This document shows, one piece after another, positions 24,879-34,635 of a DNA stretch of 64,000 bases; position 1 is the stretch's first letter, and the number at the start of each line of letters is the position of its first letter. The notes beneath the pieces were generated by a model that saw only the letters and a list, made by a program, of their open reading frames with translations, searched no databases and was not told the DNA's origin. A program made the translations under genes and the position numbers. Origin of the DNA: a bacterium (GTDB lineage: Bacteria; Bacteroidota; Ignavibacteria; Kapaibacteriales; UBA2268); contig JANJTB010000029.1 of the NCBI GenBank assembly GCA_024711295.1, forward strand, positions 37,157-101,156, in the 5' to 3' direction.

Positions 24879-27737
24879 TTAACTTAATTGAATAAAATTG
24901 CTTGCCATTTCTCTAAAAGTTTCATCATGAGTAACAATGATTGCCTGTTCAAGAGAATTTAATAAGTAATTTAAGGATTCGGAGAGTGCAGCCCTCTTTT
25001 CTCCGTCGAGATTTACAGTAGGTTCATCAAAAATTACAAATCTTGCATTTGTCAAGAGTGTATTCATAGCAGCCCTCAATGAAATCGCCACCATCATTTG
25101 TTCTCCCCCTGATAATAATTCATACTCTCTGGTTTTACCGGATTTGAGCTTCAAATAAACCTGATATGAATTGTTACTCTCTAAGTCAGAATTCCACTTA
25201 ATGGTTTCATCTCTACCACTTATAAATTGATAATTTTTTGAAGCCAAGTTCTCAATTTTACCAAGTATTTTATTTGCAATTATCTGCCCCATATTTCTTA
25301 AATTGGCTTTGAGCGTTTTAGTTAGTTCCATTTTCTTGTTCAGAATTTTGCACAATTTTTCATACTCTGATATTTCAGTTCTAAAGATTTGGTTTTGCCT
25401 TATTTTATCATTCAAAAAATCAAGTTTAGTTTTAAATTCCTGGATTTTTGAAAGATGCATGTCCTTAATTGCAGATAATTCCCCAGTTAAATTCTCAAGT
25501 CTCAATATTTCATCTTTATCAAATTTACTAATCAAATTATCCATTAAAGATTTACTTTCCAATAATTTTGATTTATTTAGATTAAAAAGTTCATTTAAAT
25601 CATATATCTCATTTTCAATCATTTGCTTCCTGTTTGCCAACTCTATGTATTGCAAATATTTATCATGATTTGATTTAAATAAACTCATTTCATTGTTAAT
25701 CATATTTCTTCTTAGTTTTGTATCTTCAAAATCTTTAAGTTTATCGGTGTTTTCAGAAATTTTTGACTCTACATCAACTCTTTCTGAGTTAAGAATTTTT
25801 AAGCTATTAGTTTTTTCGGAAATTAATTTCTGTAAATTGTTTAATTGCTGATTAAGGTTATCTTTTTCGGTCATATATTGATTTTTCTGTTTTTCAGTTA
25901 ACCTTATATTGCTTTCATGGTTGTTAATTTCAATTGTAGAATTGTTGATTAAATCATTCAGATTTTTAATGTAGTCAATTTTATCTTCAACTCTAGTTAA
26001 TGATAGTTTGTTCATAATCACTTCAGCTTCTATTTGATATGTCAATTCAGCATTAATCTTAGTTTGCTCAATAAGTGATATCGAATTTTTGATATCATTT
26101 ACACGGGTCAAATTTGCTGAGTTATTATTTAGTTTCTCAAGTAAAATTTGGTATTGCCCCTTATATTGGTCATATTTCGAAACCTTTATTTCTAACTCAT
26201 TGATATATAAAATCTTTGAATCAATCTCAGTTTGCAGTAACTGAGCCTTAGTTTCAAAGAAGTTGCTTGAAGAACTGTCGTCATCTTCAATATTTTTACA
26301 CTTTTCAGCCAAAAAGGGACAAATCCCTCCCGACAGCTTTTCTCTTGCTTCAATATTGTCGTTAAGTCTTTGGTAAAGATTACTTAAAAGGATTTTTTCT
26401 TTAGATAATTTTTTATCTAATTCTGCTAAGTCATTGATTAATATCTTAGTTTCATTCAATTCATCAGTTAATTCCTCTTCGTTGACCAAAAGACTACTAA
26501 TGGAACCTAGCTCAACATTCTTTTCTGCTATTTCACTGGAAATTGCACTAACTCGATTCTGAATTTCAATCAGTTTATTTGAGGCAAATTTTAATTCTGA
26601 TAACATCCTTTGTACAGAATCTTTCATCTCTATTAATTTAAGTAAGTCATCATCATATTGTTTTATCAAGAGATTATTAGTATCCATTGACGCTTTTATT
26701 TCATCATATTTCTTAAGTTCATTTTTTAAATCTAAGTTTGTTATAGCTATATCCTTTTCAAGCTCAGAAAGCCTGTTTTTTAGAGATTTCGTAGAATCAT
26801 CCAAAGATTCAAAATAGTGAATGGCATCGTTAATTCTATTTATTTCCAATAACTTTGACTCATATTCCATATAATTTTCATACGTTTCAGATACAATTAT
26901 CAAAGCATTATTTGAATTATTCAGCTCCTCATGAAAGCTATTTAATGATTTTGTAAACTCAACTTGCTTTTCATTTAAGTGATTTATTTCTAAATTGACT
27001 CTAGAAATTTTATTGGATATTTCGGTTAATTCATTAATTTTTATATTATTTGATTCTATTTCACTATTAATTGAATTATACTTTATTTCGCTTTCTTTTT
27101 GTTCTTTCTCAAGAATTGACTTTGAATTATTAAGTTCTTCATCATCGAATAACTGACTCCTTTTGTTAAAAAGATATTCTTCTTTTTTGATCAAGTCTAA
27201 TTTGTAAATATCCTCACTATCTTTTAAGTATTTATCTGCAATTTGCCTATAAATTTCTGTATCAAACAATTTGTCAAACCGTTCACGCTTTTCTTTGGGA
27301 GTACCAGTAAAAATATCTGTTATTTTGTTTTGTGAGCCAACAATAAAGTCAGAAAACATATTACCTGAGTTAGCATTTATACCAATCAGGCTTTTTTGTA
27401 AATCCTTTAATTCAGAGTCTGTTACATTTTTTTTAATATTTGTATTTAAATCTGTGAGTTTTACTTTTCCTGATGGCAACTGCTTTTCAATCAAATATTT
27501 ACCACCATCATTTGTAGAAAACTCTACACTTACTGAAGCAGTTTTTTCATTTTCTCTGACTGCGTCTTTGTTGTTTGTTCTTGTTTGTGCACCAAATAGT
27601 ACAAGCCCAATAGCCTCCATAATTGAAGTTTTCCCTGAACCATTTAAACCATAAATTAAATTGATTCCTGAAGTGAATTTAAATTCACTATCTATGTGGT
27701 TTCGATAATTTTGCAAATGAACTTTGTTAATCATCAT
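24879..27737 (-). CDS. sbcC: SbcC/Rad50-like SMC ATPase
   Basis: ATPase partner of the SbcD nuclease in repair of DNA ends and hairpins. The 952 residues show Walker A GLNGSGKTS at 30-38, about 700 residues of coiled coil (long runs of E, K, N, L, I, S), then the ABC signature LLSGGEQMMVAISLRAAMNTL and Walker B ARFVIFDEPTVNLD near the C-terminus with D-loop and H-loop (IIVTHDE). The hook at mid-length (about 473-480) is CPFLAEKC, with six residues between the cysteines instead of the usual two. It starts 3 bp after the sbcD stop. Confidence 0.92.
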   Translation of the reverse strand: MMINKVHLQNYRNHIDSEFKFTSGINLIYGLNGSGKTSIMEAIGLVLFGAQTRTNNKDAVRENEKTASVSVEFSTNDGGKYLIEKQLPSGKVKLTDLNTNIKKNVTDSELKDLQKSLIGINANSGNMFSDFIVGSQNKITDIFTGTPKEKRERFDKLFDTEIYRQIADKYLKDSEDIYKLDLIKKEEYLFNKRSQLFDDEELNNSKSILEKEQKESEIKYNSINSEIESNNIKINELTEISNKISRVNLEINHLNEKQVEFTKSLNSFHEELNNSNNALIIVSETYENYMEYESKLLEINRINDAIHYFESLDDSTKSLKNRLSELEKDIAITNLDLKNELKKYDEIKASMDTNNLLIKQYDDDLLKLIEMKDSVQRMLSELKFASNKLIEIQNRVSAISSEIAEKNVELGSISSLLVNEEELTDELNETKILINDLAELDKKLSKEKILLSNLYQRLNDNIEAREKLSGGICPFLAEKCKNIEDDDSSSSNFFETKAQLLQTEIDSKILYINELEIKVSKYDQYKGQYQILLEKLNNNSANLTRVNDIKNSISLIEQTKINAELTYQIEAEVIMNKLSLTRVEDKIDYIKNLNDLINNSTIEINNHESNIRLTEKQKNQYMTEKDNLNQQLNNLQKLISEKTNSLKILNSERVDVESKISENTDKLKDFEDTKLRRNMINNEMSLFKSNHDKYLQYIELANRKQMIENEIYDLNELFNLNKSKLLESKSLMDNLISKFDKDEILRLENLTGELSAIKDMHLSKIQEFKTKLDFLNDKIRQNQIFRTEISEYEKLCKILNKKMELTKTLKANLRNMGQIIANKILGKIENLASKNYQFISGRDETIKWNSDLESNNSYQVYLKLKSGKTREYELLSGGEQMMVAISLRAAMNTLLTNARFVIFDEPTVNLDGEKRAALSESLNYLLNSLEQAIIVTHDETFREMASNFIQLS

Positions 27738-27740
27738 AAA

Positions 27741-28916
27741 TCAGACTCCTAACTGCTTATCAAGAAATTCGTCTAAAGTACTATGAAAATCGTCCATAAG
27801 ATCTTCTTCATGATATCTCTTAAGTCGTTGTAACATATTAAATGTAGAGTCAACATCAAATAAATTCCAACTAGTAATTACCTCCTTTTCGACTTCAAAT
27901 AAATTGCTGTCATCTGAGGCATTTTCAAAAATTGCATAATTAGAGTTATTATTATTTATTATGAATACCTTACAGGCACCCTTTGAAAGAAAGAATGACT
28001 CAATATCAGCATTGTCAAGCTTATTTTGATTTGCACATTTTAAATAAACTATGGGTTTGGAGTCAAAGTATTCAATTCTATCATTAGTCTTTACAATTTC
28101 AATTAAGTCATTGATATTGTTAATTGAATTATTTGATTCAATTAAAATGGTTTCTCGTCTTTTTGATGGGTAAAATTCATATTTCTTACTATCTGTATCA
28201 AATATTATGAAACCTTTTTTCTGGTTGAATTCAGAAAAGTCCCACATCTCCGGAGAACCTGGTACAAAAAAGAAGGGATATTCGGATGGATATTTGCTGA
28301 AATTGTGCAAATGTCCGCCAGCTATATAATGTACCTTTTCTTTCAGTTTAAAAATTGATTCTGCTTTAATAGTGCCACTCATCATTCCATCAGTTATAGC
28401 TGTATGTATTATTAAGTAATTAACAAAACTATTATCATAAATAATTTTTTCCGAAAATTCCTTAATTACTTCCTCAACAAATAATCCCGGATAACCAAGA
28501 CCATAAAATCTAACATTGTTTATTTGATAAAATGGAAACTCAATCTCAGAATTTTCATTATAAGTATAGCTGACTCTTCTAACTAATTGCTTCTGAGACA
28601 AGTAATGAATCCAAGAGTCTTTTTCACGACCATAACTAAAATTATCATGATTACCTTCAATAATTAAACACTCAATTTTATTATCACTGAGCTTTCTTAA
28701 AATATTTTCTGTTCGGTGAAGTACTTCGGGCGATATTTCTCTTTTATCAAAAAAATCACCTGCGACAACAAAAACATCAACCTCGTAATCTATAGCTTTT
28801 TCAACAATATAGTCGAATGCATTAAAGTAATCATTAAATCTCATTTCTGAAAATTCACCAACTCCACCTGCAATTCTTCTTCCTAAATGAATGTCTGAAC
28901 AATGCAAAATTTTCAT
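27741..28916 (-). CDS. sbcD: SbcD/Mre11-like nuclease
   Basis: Mn-dependent exo/endonuclease of the Mre11 family. All phosphoesterase motifs are visible in order: HCSDIHLGR (residues 4-12), VVAGDFFDKREI, IIEGNHDN, then IHTAITDG and AGGHLHN. The 391 residues include a capping and C-terminal region of the usual size. Located 2 bp after holA and 3 bp before sbcC. Confidence 0.94.
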   Translation of the reverse strand: MKILHCSDIHLGRRIAGGVGEFSEMRFNDYFNAFDYIVEKAIDYEVDVFVVAGDFFDKREISPEVLHRTENILRKLSDNKIECLIIEGNHDNFSYGREKDSWIHYLSQKQLVRRVSYTYNENSEIEFPFYQINNVRFYGLGYPGLFVEEVIKEFSEKIIYDNSFVNYLIIHTAITDGMMSGTIKAESIFKLKEKVHYIAGGHLHNFSKYPSEYPFFFVPGSPEMWDFSEFNQKKGFIIFDTDSKKYEFYPSKRRETILIESNNSINNINDLIEIVKTNDRIEYFDSKPIVYLKCANQNKLDNADIESFFLSKGACKVFIINNNNSNYAIFENASDDSNLFEVEKEVITSWNLFDVDSTFNMLQRLKRYHEEDLMDDFHSTLDEFLDKQLGV

Positions 28917-28918
28917 AG

Positions 28919-29998
28919 CTAGTTTTCTCGACTGACAATGTTTATAAACATTTCCTGAATAACAGATAAATTGTCATACCCCGATGATTTCAATTTTAAA
29001 TCAGTTTCGAATAAATACAAAACAGCATTCTCAATATCATTTAATGTGTATTTTCTTAATGCGTTTGAGTAATCTGAGAATTGAAAAGGAGAAATTCCCA
29101 ACTTAGATGCTAAAGATTGCGGAGAAGCATTATTGCGAAATTCTTCACTTATTTTCAACAGGTTAATGAAAAATTTTGAGATTATTGCCATAATCAACAT
29201 CTCTTGTTTATCAACAGAAAGCATCTTGTTCAAAATAAAAATTACTTTACTGATATTTCTATCAGCAATTTGCTTCTGAAGTTCAAATACAGTAAATTCC
29301 CGATTCGATCCGGTAATGAAATTAATATCTTCAATGGTAATATCATTTTTTTTGTCGATTGCAATGACAATTTTTTCTACTTCATTGCTAATATCTCTCA
29401 GAGTTTGCTTAGTTCTTGATAATAAGATATCAACGGCTTCAGGTTGAATATTTTTTCCATAACACTTGAATTTGTCTTTAGTCCATTTTGGATATTCAGA
29501 CTCATATACCCGTGGGAATTCCATCCATTTATAATCTAAAATTAATTTATTGAATGGAAACTTTAGAGCAGCTACTTTTTTGATATACTTTTCTTTGTCA
29601 CTTGATTTGAAGTTTTTATAGACATCTTTTGCTGATTCCAACTCAGCAGTCAGTATTAACTTTGTTGATTCGAGAGGATTATTCAAATAATTGGCTATTG
29701 CAGATGATGTTTCAACTTTTTTGGACACGCGCCCCTGGAATAATTTATCAAACCTCTTTACCAAAACCACTCTTTTGTCCGACATCATCGGATAGCTCAT
29801 GCAAAGTTCAATTATATTATTTAGCGAAGCACTTTCACCGTCAAAAACATCAAAATTGAATTTATCGTCCTCGGATGCAACAAGTATATTTATGATTTTG
29901 TCCTGAGCTTCTTCTCTTGAAAATTCATCATCTCCGAACAACAAAATTATGGGTGAATCCAACCCCTTTTCTGTTAATGTATTTATTGAATCGAACAT
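28919..29998 (-). CDS. holA: DNA polymerase III delta subunit (clamp loader)
   Basis: Clamp-opening subunit of the replicative clamp loader. The 359 residues start with IILLFGDDEFSREEAQDKII and FNFDVFDGESASLNNIIELCMSYPMMSDKRVVLVKRFDKL, the typical HolA beginning (a P-loop-derived fold with no working Walker motif). They continue with KCYGKNIQPEAVDILLSRTKQTLRDISNEVEKIV and IADRNISKVIFILNKML, and close with the helical collar domain. The start ATG 29998 lies 6 bp after the response-regulator stop. Confidence 0.9.
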   Translation of the reverse strand: MFDSINTLTEKGLDSPIILLFGDDEFSREEAQDKIINILVASEDDKFNFDVFDGESASLNNIIELCMSYPMMSDKRVVLVKRFDKLFQGRVSKKVETSSAIANYLNNPLESTKLILTAELESAKDVYKNFKSSDKEKYIKKVAALKFPFNKLILDYKWMEFPRVYESEYPKWTKDKFKCYGKNIQPEAVDILLSRTKQTLRDISNEVEKIVIAIDKKNDITIEDINFITGSNREFTVFELQKQIADRNISKVIFILNKMLSVDKQEMLIMAIISKFFINLLKISEEFRNNASPQSLASKLGISPFQFSDYSNALRKYTLNDIENAVLYLFETDLKLKSSGYDNLSVIQEMFINIVSREN

Positions 29999-30004
29999 AA
30001 TTGA

Positions 30005-30427
30005 TCAGGTTGCCATGTTAAGAGCTTTGAGTACTTTTTTGATAAGTGTATTTACATCTGCAGGTTTTACGATAAAATCGGATACTCCAAGTTTTGCTGT
30101 AGTCATTAGTACAGACTCAAACCCTAAAGCACTGCATATAATTACAGGCAAGTCAAATGTTTTTTCTGAGTTTCGAATATACTTAAGTGCTGTAAGCCCA
30201 TCCATCATGGGCATCTGTAAATCCATAATTACTAAATCAGGAATGTTTGTATTTAAATAATCAAAAGCTTCTTTAGGATTTGAACATGCAACAACATTAG
30301 CATTTAGATACTTTTCAAGCACTTTTGAAGTAAACTTTCTGATTGATTCTTCATCATCAACCAATAGTATAGTTTTATCAGATAATGAAGGTAATTCAGC
30401 TTTGTTAATATTAGAGTTAGTTTCCAT
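30005..30427 (-). CDS. Single-domain response regulator (CheY-like receiver)
   Basis: A 140-residue receiver domain with a short N-terminal leader. The acidic pair is in LLVDDEESIRKF (about 21-32), the phosphoacceptor is D69 in LVIMDLQMPMMDG, and the conserved lysine is in DFIVKPAD near 121. No output domain is attached, so it must act by protein contact. The HD-GYP protein ending 9 bp upstream is the obvious partner. No histidine kinase is nearby. Confidence 0.9.
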   Translation of the reverse strand: METNSNINKAELPSLSDKTILLVDDEESIRKFTSKVLEKYLNANVVACSNPKEAFDYLNTNIPDLVIMDLQMPMMDGLTALKYIRNSEKTFDLPVIICSALGFESVLMTTAKLGVSDFIVKPADVNTLIKKVLKALNMAT

Positions 30428-30436
30428 TTCACATTT

Positions 30437-31330
30437 TTATTTTATTATTAATACCTTTTGCGGTAATTCTTCTGCCTCAACGAAGCGTCTTAATTGCGGT
30501 AAAGCTTCACGGGTTATTGTTTCACCTTTGGCAGCCATAAGCAAACCATAGCTTGTAAAATAGTCTTCAGCAAACATCATGCCCGGCTCCAGTGCATTAA
30601 CTGCAATTCTCATCACCGACCTCAAACCAAGATTTTTTCGCTCAGTTTCGATAATTTTTATAAACGAGTCAACAATTTTGGAATCATACAAAACATTCGA
30701 TTTCTTTGTCAGGTAATTAAGAGCTGCATTGTATCTCTCTCTTGTAGAGTCAAGAAAAGTAGATGTTGAAGAAAACTGTATTGCTCCCGGATGGTTCTCG
30801 CCTCTTATTCTTTGTCTTCTGTAGATTTGATTATGAAAGTAATCAACAACAGTGATTATTTTTGCAGCAGGATGAATTTGCTCCTTTGTTAGTTGACGCG
30901 GAAATCCTGAGCCGTCAAGTTTTTCGTGATGCTGAAGAATTATTTCACTGATATTAGAAAAAAGCTTGTAGGGCTCTATTAATCGCATTCCCAATATTGG
31001 ATGCTGAACATATTTGGAATATTCTTTCTCTGACATTTCATTCGAAAATTTATAGAGACATGTTTCAGGAAAACTAAGCTTGCCAATGTCATGAAGTAAC
31101 CCTGAAATCCTAATCTCCATTATTTCTTCTTCAGTCATTCCTAAATCCTCGGCTATCAAAGCAGATTTTTCGGATACAAATCTAGAATGACTTCCATCAT
31201 AGAACTTCTCAGAAAGTTCGGTCAAACGAGCTAGAACTTTTACAGTCTGAAAGTAATTATCAGCTAACTGGTTACCTAGTTGTTCGAGTTCATTTTCTAA
31301 TTCATTAATTTTCTCTTCGAATGCTTGCAT
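30437..31330 (-). CDS. HD-GYP-type phosphodiesterase (predicted c-di-GMP hydrolase)
   Basis: A 297-residue protein: an N-terminal coiled coil (FEEKINELENELEQLGNQLADN), then the HD-GYP domain with LLHDIGKLSFP (H80/D81), HPILGMRLI, HHEKLDGSGFPRQL (GYP appears as GFP) and HPAAKIITVVDYF. A C-terminal domain (VNALEPGMMFAEDYFTSYGLLMAAKGETI) follows. The usual second aspartate after the GYP box is a histidine-containing DYFHN. The ATG at 31330 is chosen over a TTG at 31360. First gene of the run that continues into the response regulator and holA. Confidence 0.85.
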   Translation of the reverse strand: MQAFEEKINELENELEQLGNQLADNYFQTVKVLARLTELSEKFYDGSHSRFVSEKSALIAEDLGMTEEEIMEIRISGLLHDIGKLSFPETCLYKFSNEMSEKEYSKYVQHPILGMRLIEPYKLFSNISEIILQHHEKLDGSGFPRQLTKEQIHPAAKIITVVDYFHNQIYRRQRIRGENHPGAIQFSSTSTFLDSTRERYNAALNYLTKKSNVLYDSKIVDSFIKIIETERKNLGLRSVMRIAVNALEPGMMFAEDYFTSYGLLMAAKGETITREALPQLRRFVEAEELPQKVLIIK

Positions 31331-31708
31331 TTTTTTTGTTTTAAATTTATATTTTTGCAATTATTTACAAATTTAAACTTAACTAATTTTTGTTAAACAT
31401 CAAAAAACATTTTATAAAAAATGTTGTTTTATAAAAAGTGTAGATATATTATTATTACTGTTTAGTGTATTGATTGATGTTTTTCTTTTTTATTATGTTG
31501 TTCGGTGACAAAAAAATATATAAAATTCATCAAAAATTAACTTTTTTTTTGTTTGATGTTGAAATTATACTTAATTTTACTTAGATTTTTGAACAAAAAA
31601 GTAAAAAATATTAAGATAACTAAATAAGTAGATATTATTAATAATAATTAATTCATAAGTAATAGTTTTTTGAGTAAACAAACTCTATAAACAAATCACA
31701 GGTAAATT
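31331..31708. other. Divergent intergenic region, about 380 bp, very AT-rich
   Basis: Separates the HD-GYP operon (leftward) from aspC-pckA (rightward). It holds a small hairpin, AACATTTT / AAAATGTT, near 31409-31430 and a TAGTTTTTTG close to a -7 element about 40 bp before aspC. No gene or RNA is recognised. Confidence 0.5.
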
Positions 31709-32926
31709 ATGAGTATTAGTCTGATAGGCAAATCAATTAGTGTTTCTGCCACCTTAAAATTAAATGAGATGGCAGCGATATTGAGAGAAAAAGGTGAGCC
31801 TGTAATTCACCTTGGTGGCGGTGAGCCCAAAACTAAAGCACCTGTAGAAGCATTGATAGCTGCTGCCGGAATGATAAATTCCGGTGAAGTAAGATACACA
31901 CCTGCAGATGGCATTCCGGCACTAAAAAAAGCTATAATAAGATATACCGAAGAATTTTATGACCGCAAAGTTGAACCCGAGAACGTAATTGCTTCAAGTG
32001 GTGCAAAACAATCACTTATGGTTGCTTTGCAAGCCATCCTGAATCCGCAGGAAGAAGTTCTGTTCCCTGCTCCTTACTGGGTGAGCTATACAGAAATGGC
32101 TAAAATGATTGGAGCAGTACCCGTTCCGGTTTATGCCGAGGATGGCTCATTTTATCCAAGGATGAAGGATATTGAGCAGAGAGTAACATCCTATACAAAG
32201 TGTATTATCATTAATAGCCCGAATAATCCTACAGGAGCAATGTATTCAGCTGATTTTATTGGTGAGATAGTTGAATTTTGCGAGAAAAAAGGAATTTGGT
32301 TGATTATGGATGATATTTATCATCGTTTAATTTTTGATGGTAAAAAGCCAATTAACTGTTACAAATTCGCAAAAGATTTGTCAGAAAATTCAAAGCTTGT
32401 GGTAATAAACGGTGTATCAAAACAATATGCCATGACAGGTTTCAGAATTGGTTGGGCTGTTGCAAATAAGAGACTTATTGAAGTAATGACAAACATTCAA
32501 GCACATCAAACTTCAGGTCCCTCTGCTATAACACAGATTGCTGCAGCTGCTGCTATAAATGGTGTGCAATCAGGTGTAGAGTCGCTCAGACAAACTTTAG
32601 AAAACAACAGAAATATACTAATTGATAGGTTAAATGCTTTTAATGGTGTAAAATCTTACAAACCTGACGGAACATTTTATACTTTCGCAGACTTTAGCTA
32701 CTACATGAAAGATTCAACTAAATTATCAAAATTTTTACTTGACAAAGTCAGAGTATTAACAGTGCCGGGTATAGAATTTGGCATGGATGGATTTTTGAGA
32801 ATTTCGACTTGTGGAACAGTAAAGGATATTACCGAGGGTATAGACAGAATTAAATGGGCATTAGATCCTGATGCTCCAAATGAAATTTACATTGGTGAAA
32901 GAAAATTAGTAAGGGATTGGTTATGA
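31709..32926 (+). CDS. aspC: Class I pyridoxal-phosphate aminotransferase (aspartate aminotransferase type)
   Basis: Interconverts aspartate plus 2-oxoglutarate with oxaloacetate plus glutamate. The 405-residue fold type I enzyme shows VIHLGGGEPKTKAP, the PLP-contact stretch IINSPNNPTGAMY, LIMDDIYHRLIFDG, and the Schiff-base lysine at about 237 in NGVSKQYAMTGFRIGWAV. The C-terminal arginine region is FLRISTC. Its stop overlaps the ATG of pckA (ATGA), so oxaloacetate production and its conversion to PEP are translationally linked. Other prephenate-type or aromatic substrates cannot be excluded. Confidence 0.87.
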   Translation: MSISLIGKSISVSATLKLNEMAAILREKGEPVIHLGGGEPKTKAPVEALIAAAGMINSGEVRYTPADGIPALKKAIIRYTEEFYDRKVEPENVIASSGAKQSLMVALQAILNPQEEVLFPAPYWVSYTEMAKMIGAVPVPVYAEDGSFYPRMKDIEQRVTSYTKCIIINSPNNPTGAMYSADFIGEIVEFCEKKGIWLIMDDIYHRLIFDGKKPINCYKFAKDLSENSKLVVINGVSKQYAMTGFRIGWAVANKRLIEVMTNIQAHQTSGPSAITQIAAAAAINGVQSGVESLRQTLENNRNILIDRLNAFNGVKSYKPDGTFYTFADFSYYMKDSTKLSKFLLDKVRVLTVPGIEFGMDGFLRISTCGTVKDITEGIDRIKWALDPDAPNEIYIGERKLVRDWL

Positions 32927-34566
32927 AATATTTAGAATTCGAAACCCCTGCTTCGAAACAAGCAGGAGAGCTTGCCAGCGATTTCAAATTGAGTAATTTA
33001 GGTTTGATAAATCTTGACAAAGTTTATTGGAATTTATCATCGAGCGCTTTATACGAAGAATCAGTGTTCAGAGGTGAAGCACACATTGTTAATGGTGGAC
33101 CTTTGGTTGTACACACAGGCAAATGGACTGCTCGAGCAGCTAATGATAAATATATTGTCAAAGAAGCATCAACAGATGATAAAGTTTGGTGGGGTGTTTA
33201 TAACAGACCTCTTCCTGAAGATAAATTTTCTGTTCTTTTCAGTAGAGTTCAAGCTTACCTGGAAGGTGAAGAGCTTTTTGTCCAGGATTGTTATGCAGGT
33301 GCAGACCAAAATTACAGATTACCTGTTAGAATAGTAACTGACAAAGCATGGCAAAGTCTTTTTGCACGAAACATGTTTATCCTACCCGAAACCAGAGACG
33401 AGTATAAAAAGCATATACCAGAATTTACGATGATTGCATTACCGTCATTCAAATGCGACCCAAGAATTGATGGTACTCGTTCAGAAACAGCCATTGTCTT
33501 AAATTTTCAAGCACGAATCGGTTTAGTATTGGGTTCGAGCTACGGTGGTGAGATAAAGAAATCAATCTTTACTGTAATGAATTACCTGCTGCCTCAGAAA
33601 GAAGTTATGTCGATGCATTGCTCTGCAAATGTAGGTAAAGAGGGTGATGTTGCCCTATTCTTTGGATTATCTGGTACCGGTAAAACAACCTTGTCTGCAG
33701 ATCCGACCAGAAGACTTATAGGAGATGATGAACATGGTTGGAGTGATGACAGTGTGTTTAATTACGAAGGTGGATGTTATGCCAAAGTAATCAGATTATC
33801 AGGTGAACATGAACCAGAGATTTATGAATGTACACGTAGATTTGGTACTATTCTTGAAAATGTAGTTTACGATCCTACTACCAGAAAAATTGATCTTGAT
33901 GACGACAAACTTACTGAAAATACAAGAGCTTCGTATCCTTTAGACTTCATCACGAACGTCGTACATGAAAAAATGGTAAATACTCAGCCCAAGAATATTA
34001 TATTCCTGACCTGCGATGCAACCGGTGTATTGCCACCCATAGCTTTGTTAAACTTAGATCAAGCCATGTACCATTTTATTAGCGGTTATACTTCTAAAAT
34101 TGCGGGTACCGAAATGGGCCTTGGAATTGAGCCGGAAATAACATTTTCAGCATGTTTCGGTGCTCCATTTATGGTTCATCATCCATTTTATTATGCCAAT
34201 TTATTAAAGCAGAAAATGGAAAAATCAGGAGCTAAATGTTGGTTGGTTAATACTGGTTGGGTTGGCGGAAAATTTGGTGTAGGAAAGAGAATTTCAATCC
34301 GACATACTAGAAATCTTCTAAATGCAGCTTTAGACGGAAAGCTAGATAGCGTAGAATACCGAACTGATAAAATATTTGGTTTCAAAGTTCCGGTTACTTG
34401 TCCGGGTGTTCCTGATGACGTATTAGAACCATCAAACTCATGGGGTAACAAAGATGAATATTGGAAAAAATATGACAGTCTTGCAGCCAGATATATTGAG
34501 AATATTAAGTTGTTTTCTGAAGGGCTTACTGACGATGTAATTCAAGCAGGACCAATAAGACTATAA
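32923..34566 (+). CDS. pckA: ATP-dependent phosphoenolpyruvate carboxykinase
   Basis: Oxaloacetate + ATP to PEP + CO2 + ADP, for gluconeogenesis. The 547-residue enzyme carries the kinase-1a (P-loop) motif GLSGTGKTTLSADPTR (about 249-264) and the adjoining IGDDEHGWSDD kinase-2 aspartates. Also present are an earlier substrate-binding MHCSANVGKEGDVALFFG and the late WVGGKFGVGKRISIRHTR. The ATG at 32923 overlaps the aspC stop. A TTG at 32917 is a less likely start. A strong terminator follows. Confidence 0.96.
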   Translation: MKYLEFETPASKQAGELASDFKLSNLGLINLDKVYWNLSSSALYEESVFRGEAHIVNGGPLVVHTGKWTARAANDKYIVKEASTDDKVWWGVYNRPLPEDKFSVLFSRVQAYLEGEELFVQDCYAGADQNYRLPVRIVTDKAWQSLFARNMFILPETRDEYKKHIPEFTMIALPSFKCDPRIDGTRSETAIVLNFQARIGLVLGSSYGGEIKKSIFTVMNYLLPQKEVMSMHCSANVGKEGDVALFFGLSGTGKTTLSADPTRRLIGDDEHGWSDDSVFNYEGGCYAKVIRLSGEHEPEIYECTRRFGTILENVVYDPTTRKIDLDDDKLTENTRASYPLDFITNVVHEKMVNTQPKNIIFLTCDATGVLPPIALLNLDQAMYHFISGYTSKIAGTEMGLGIEPEITFSACFGAPFMVHHPFYYANLLKQKMEKSGAKCWLVNTGWVGGKFGVGKRISIRHTRNLLNAALDGKLDSVEYRTDKIFGFKVPVTCPGVPDDVLEPSNSWGNKDEYWKKYDSLAARYIENIKLFSEGLTDDVIQAGPIRL

Positions 34567-34593
34567 TTCTTAAAAATAATTCATTTGAATTTT

Positions 34594-34628
34594 GGGGTAC
34601 TATTTAATATAGTACCCCTTTTATTTTC
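34594..34628 (+). terminator. Rho-independent terminator after pckA
   Basis: GGGGTACTA, 7-nt loop, TAGTACCCC, then TTTTATTTT. There is no T-run on the other strand, so it should act mainly on the aspC-pckA transcript. Confidence 0.85.
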
Positions 34629-34635
34629 AAATAAT

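Noticed and set aside
31409..31430. AACATTTT/AAAATGTT hairpin as a terminator or small RNA
   Set aside because: Purely A-T stem, no T-run in the right place, and such stems are common by chance in this intergenic region.
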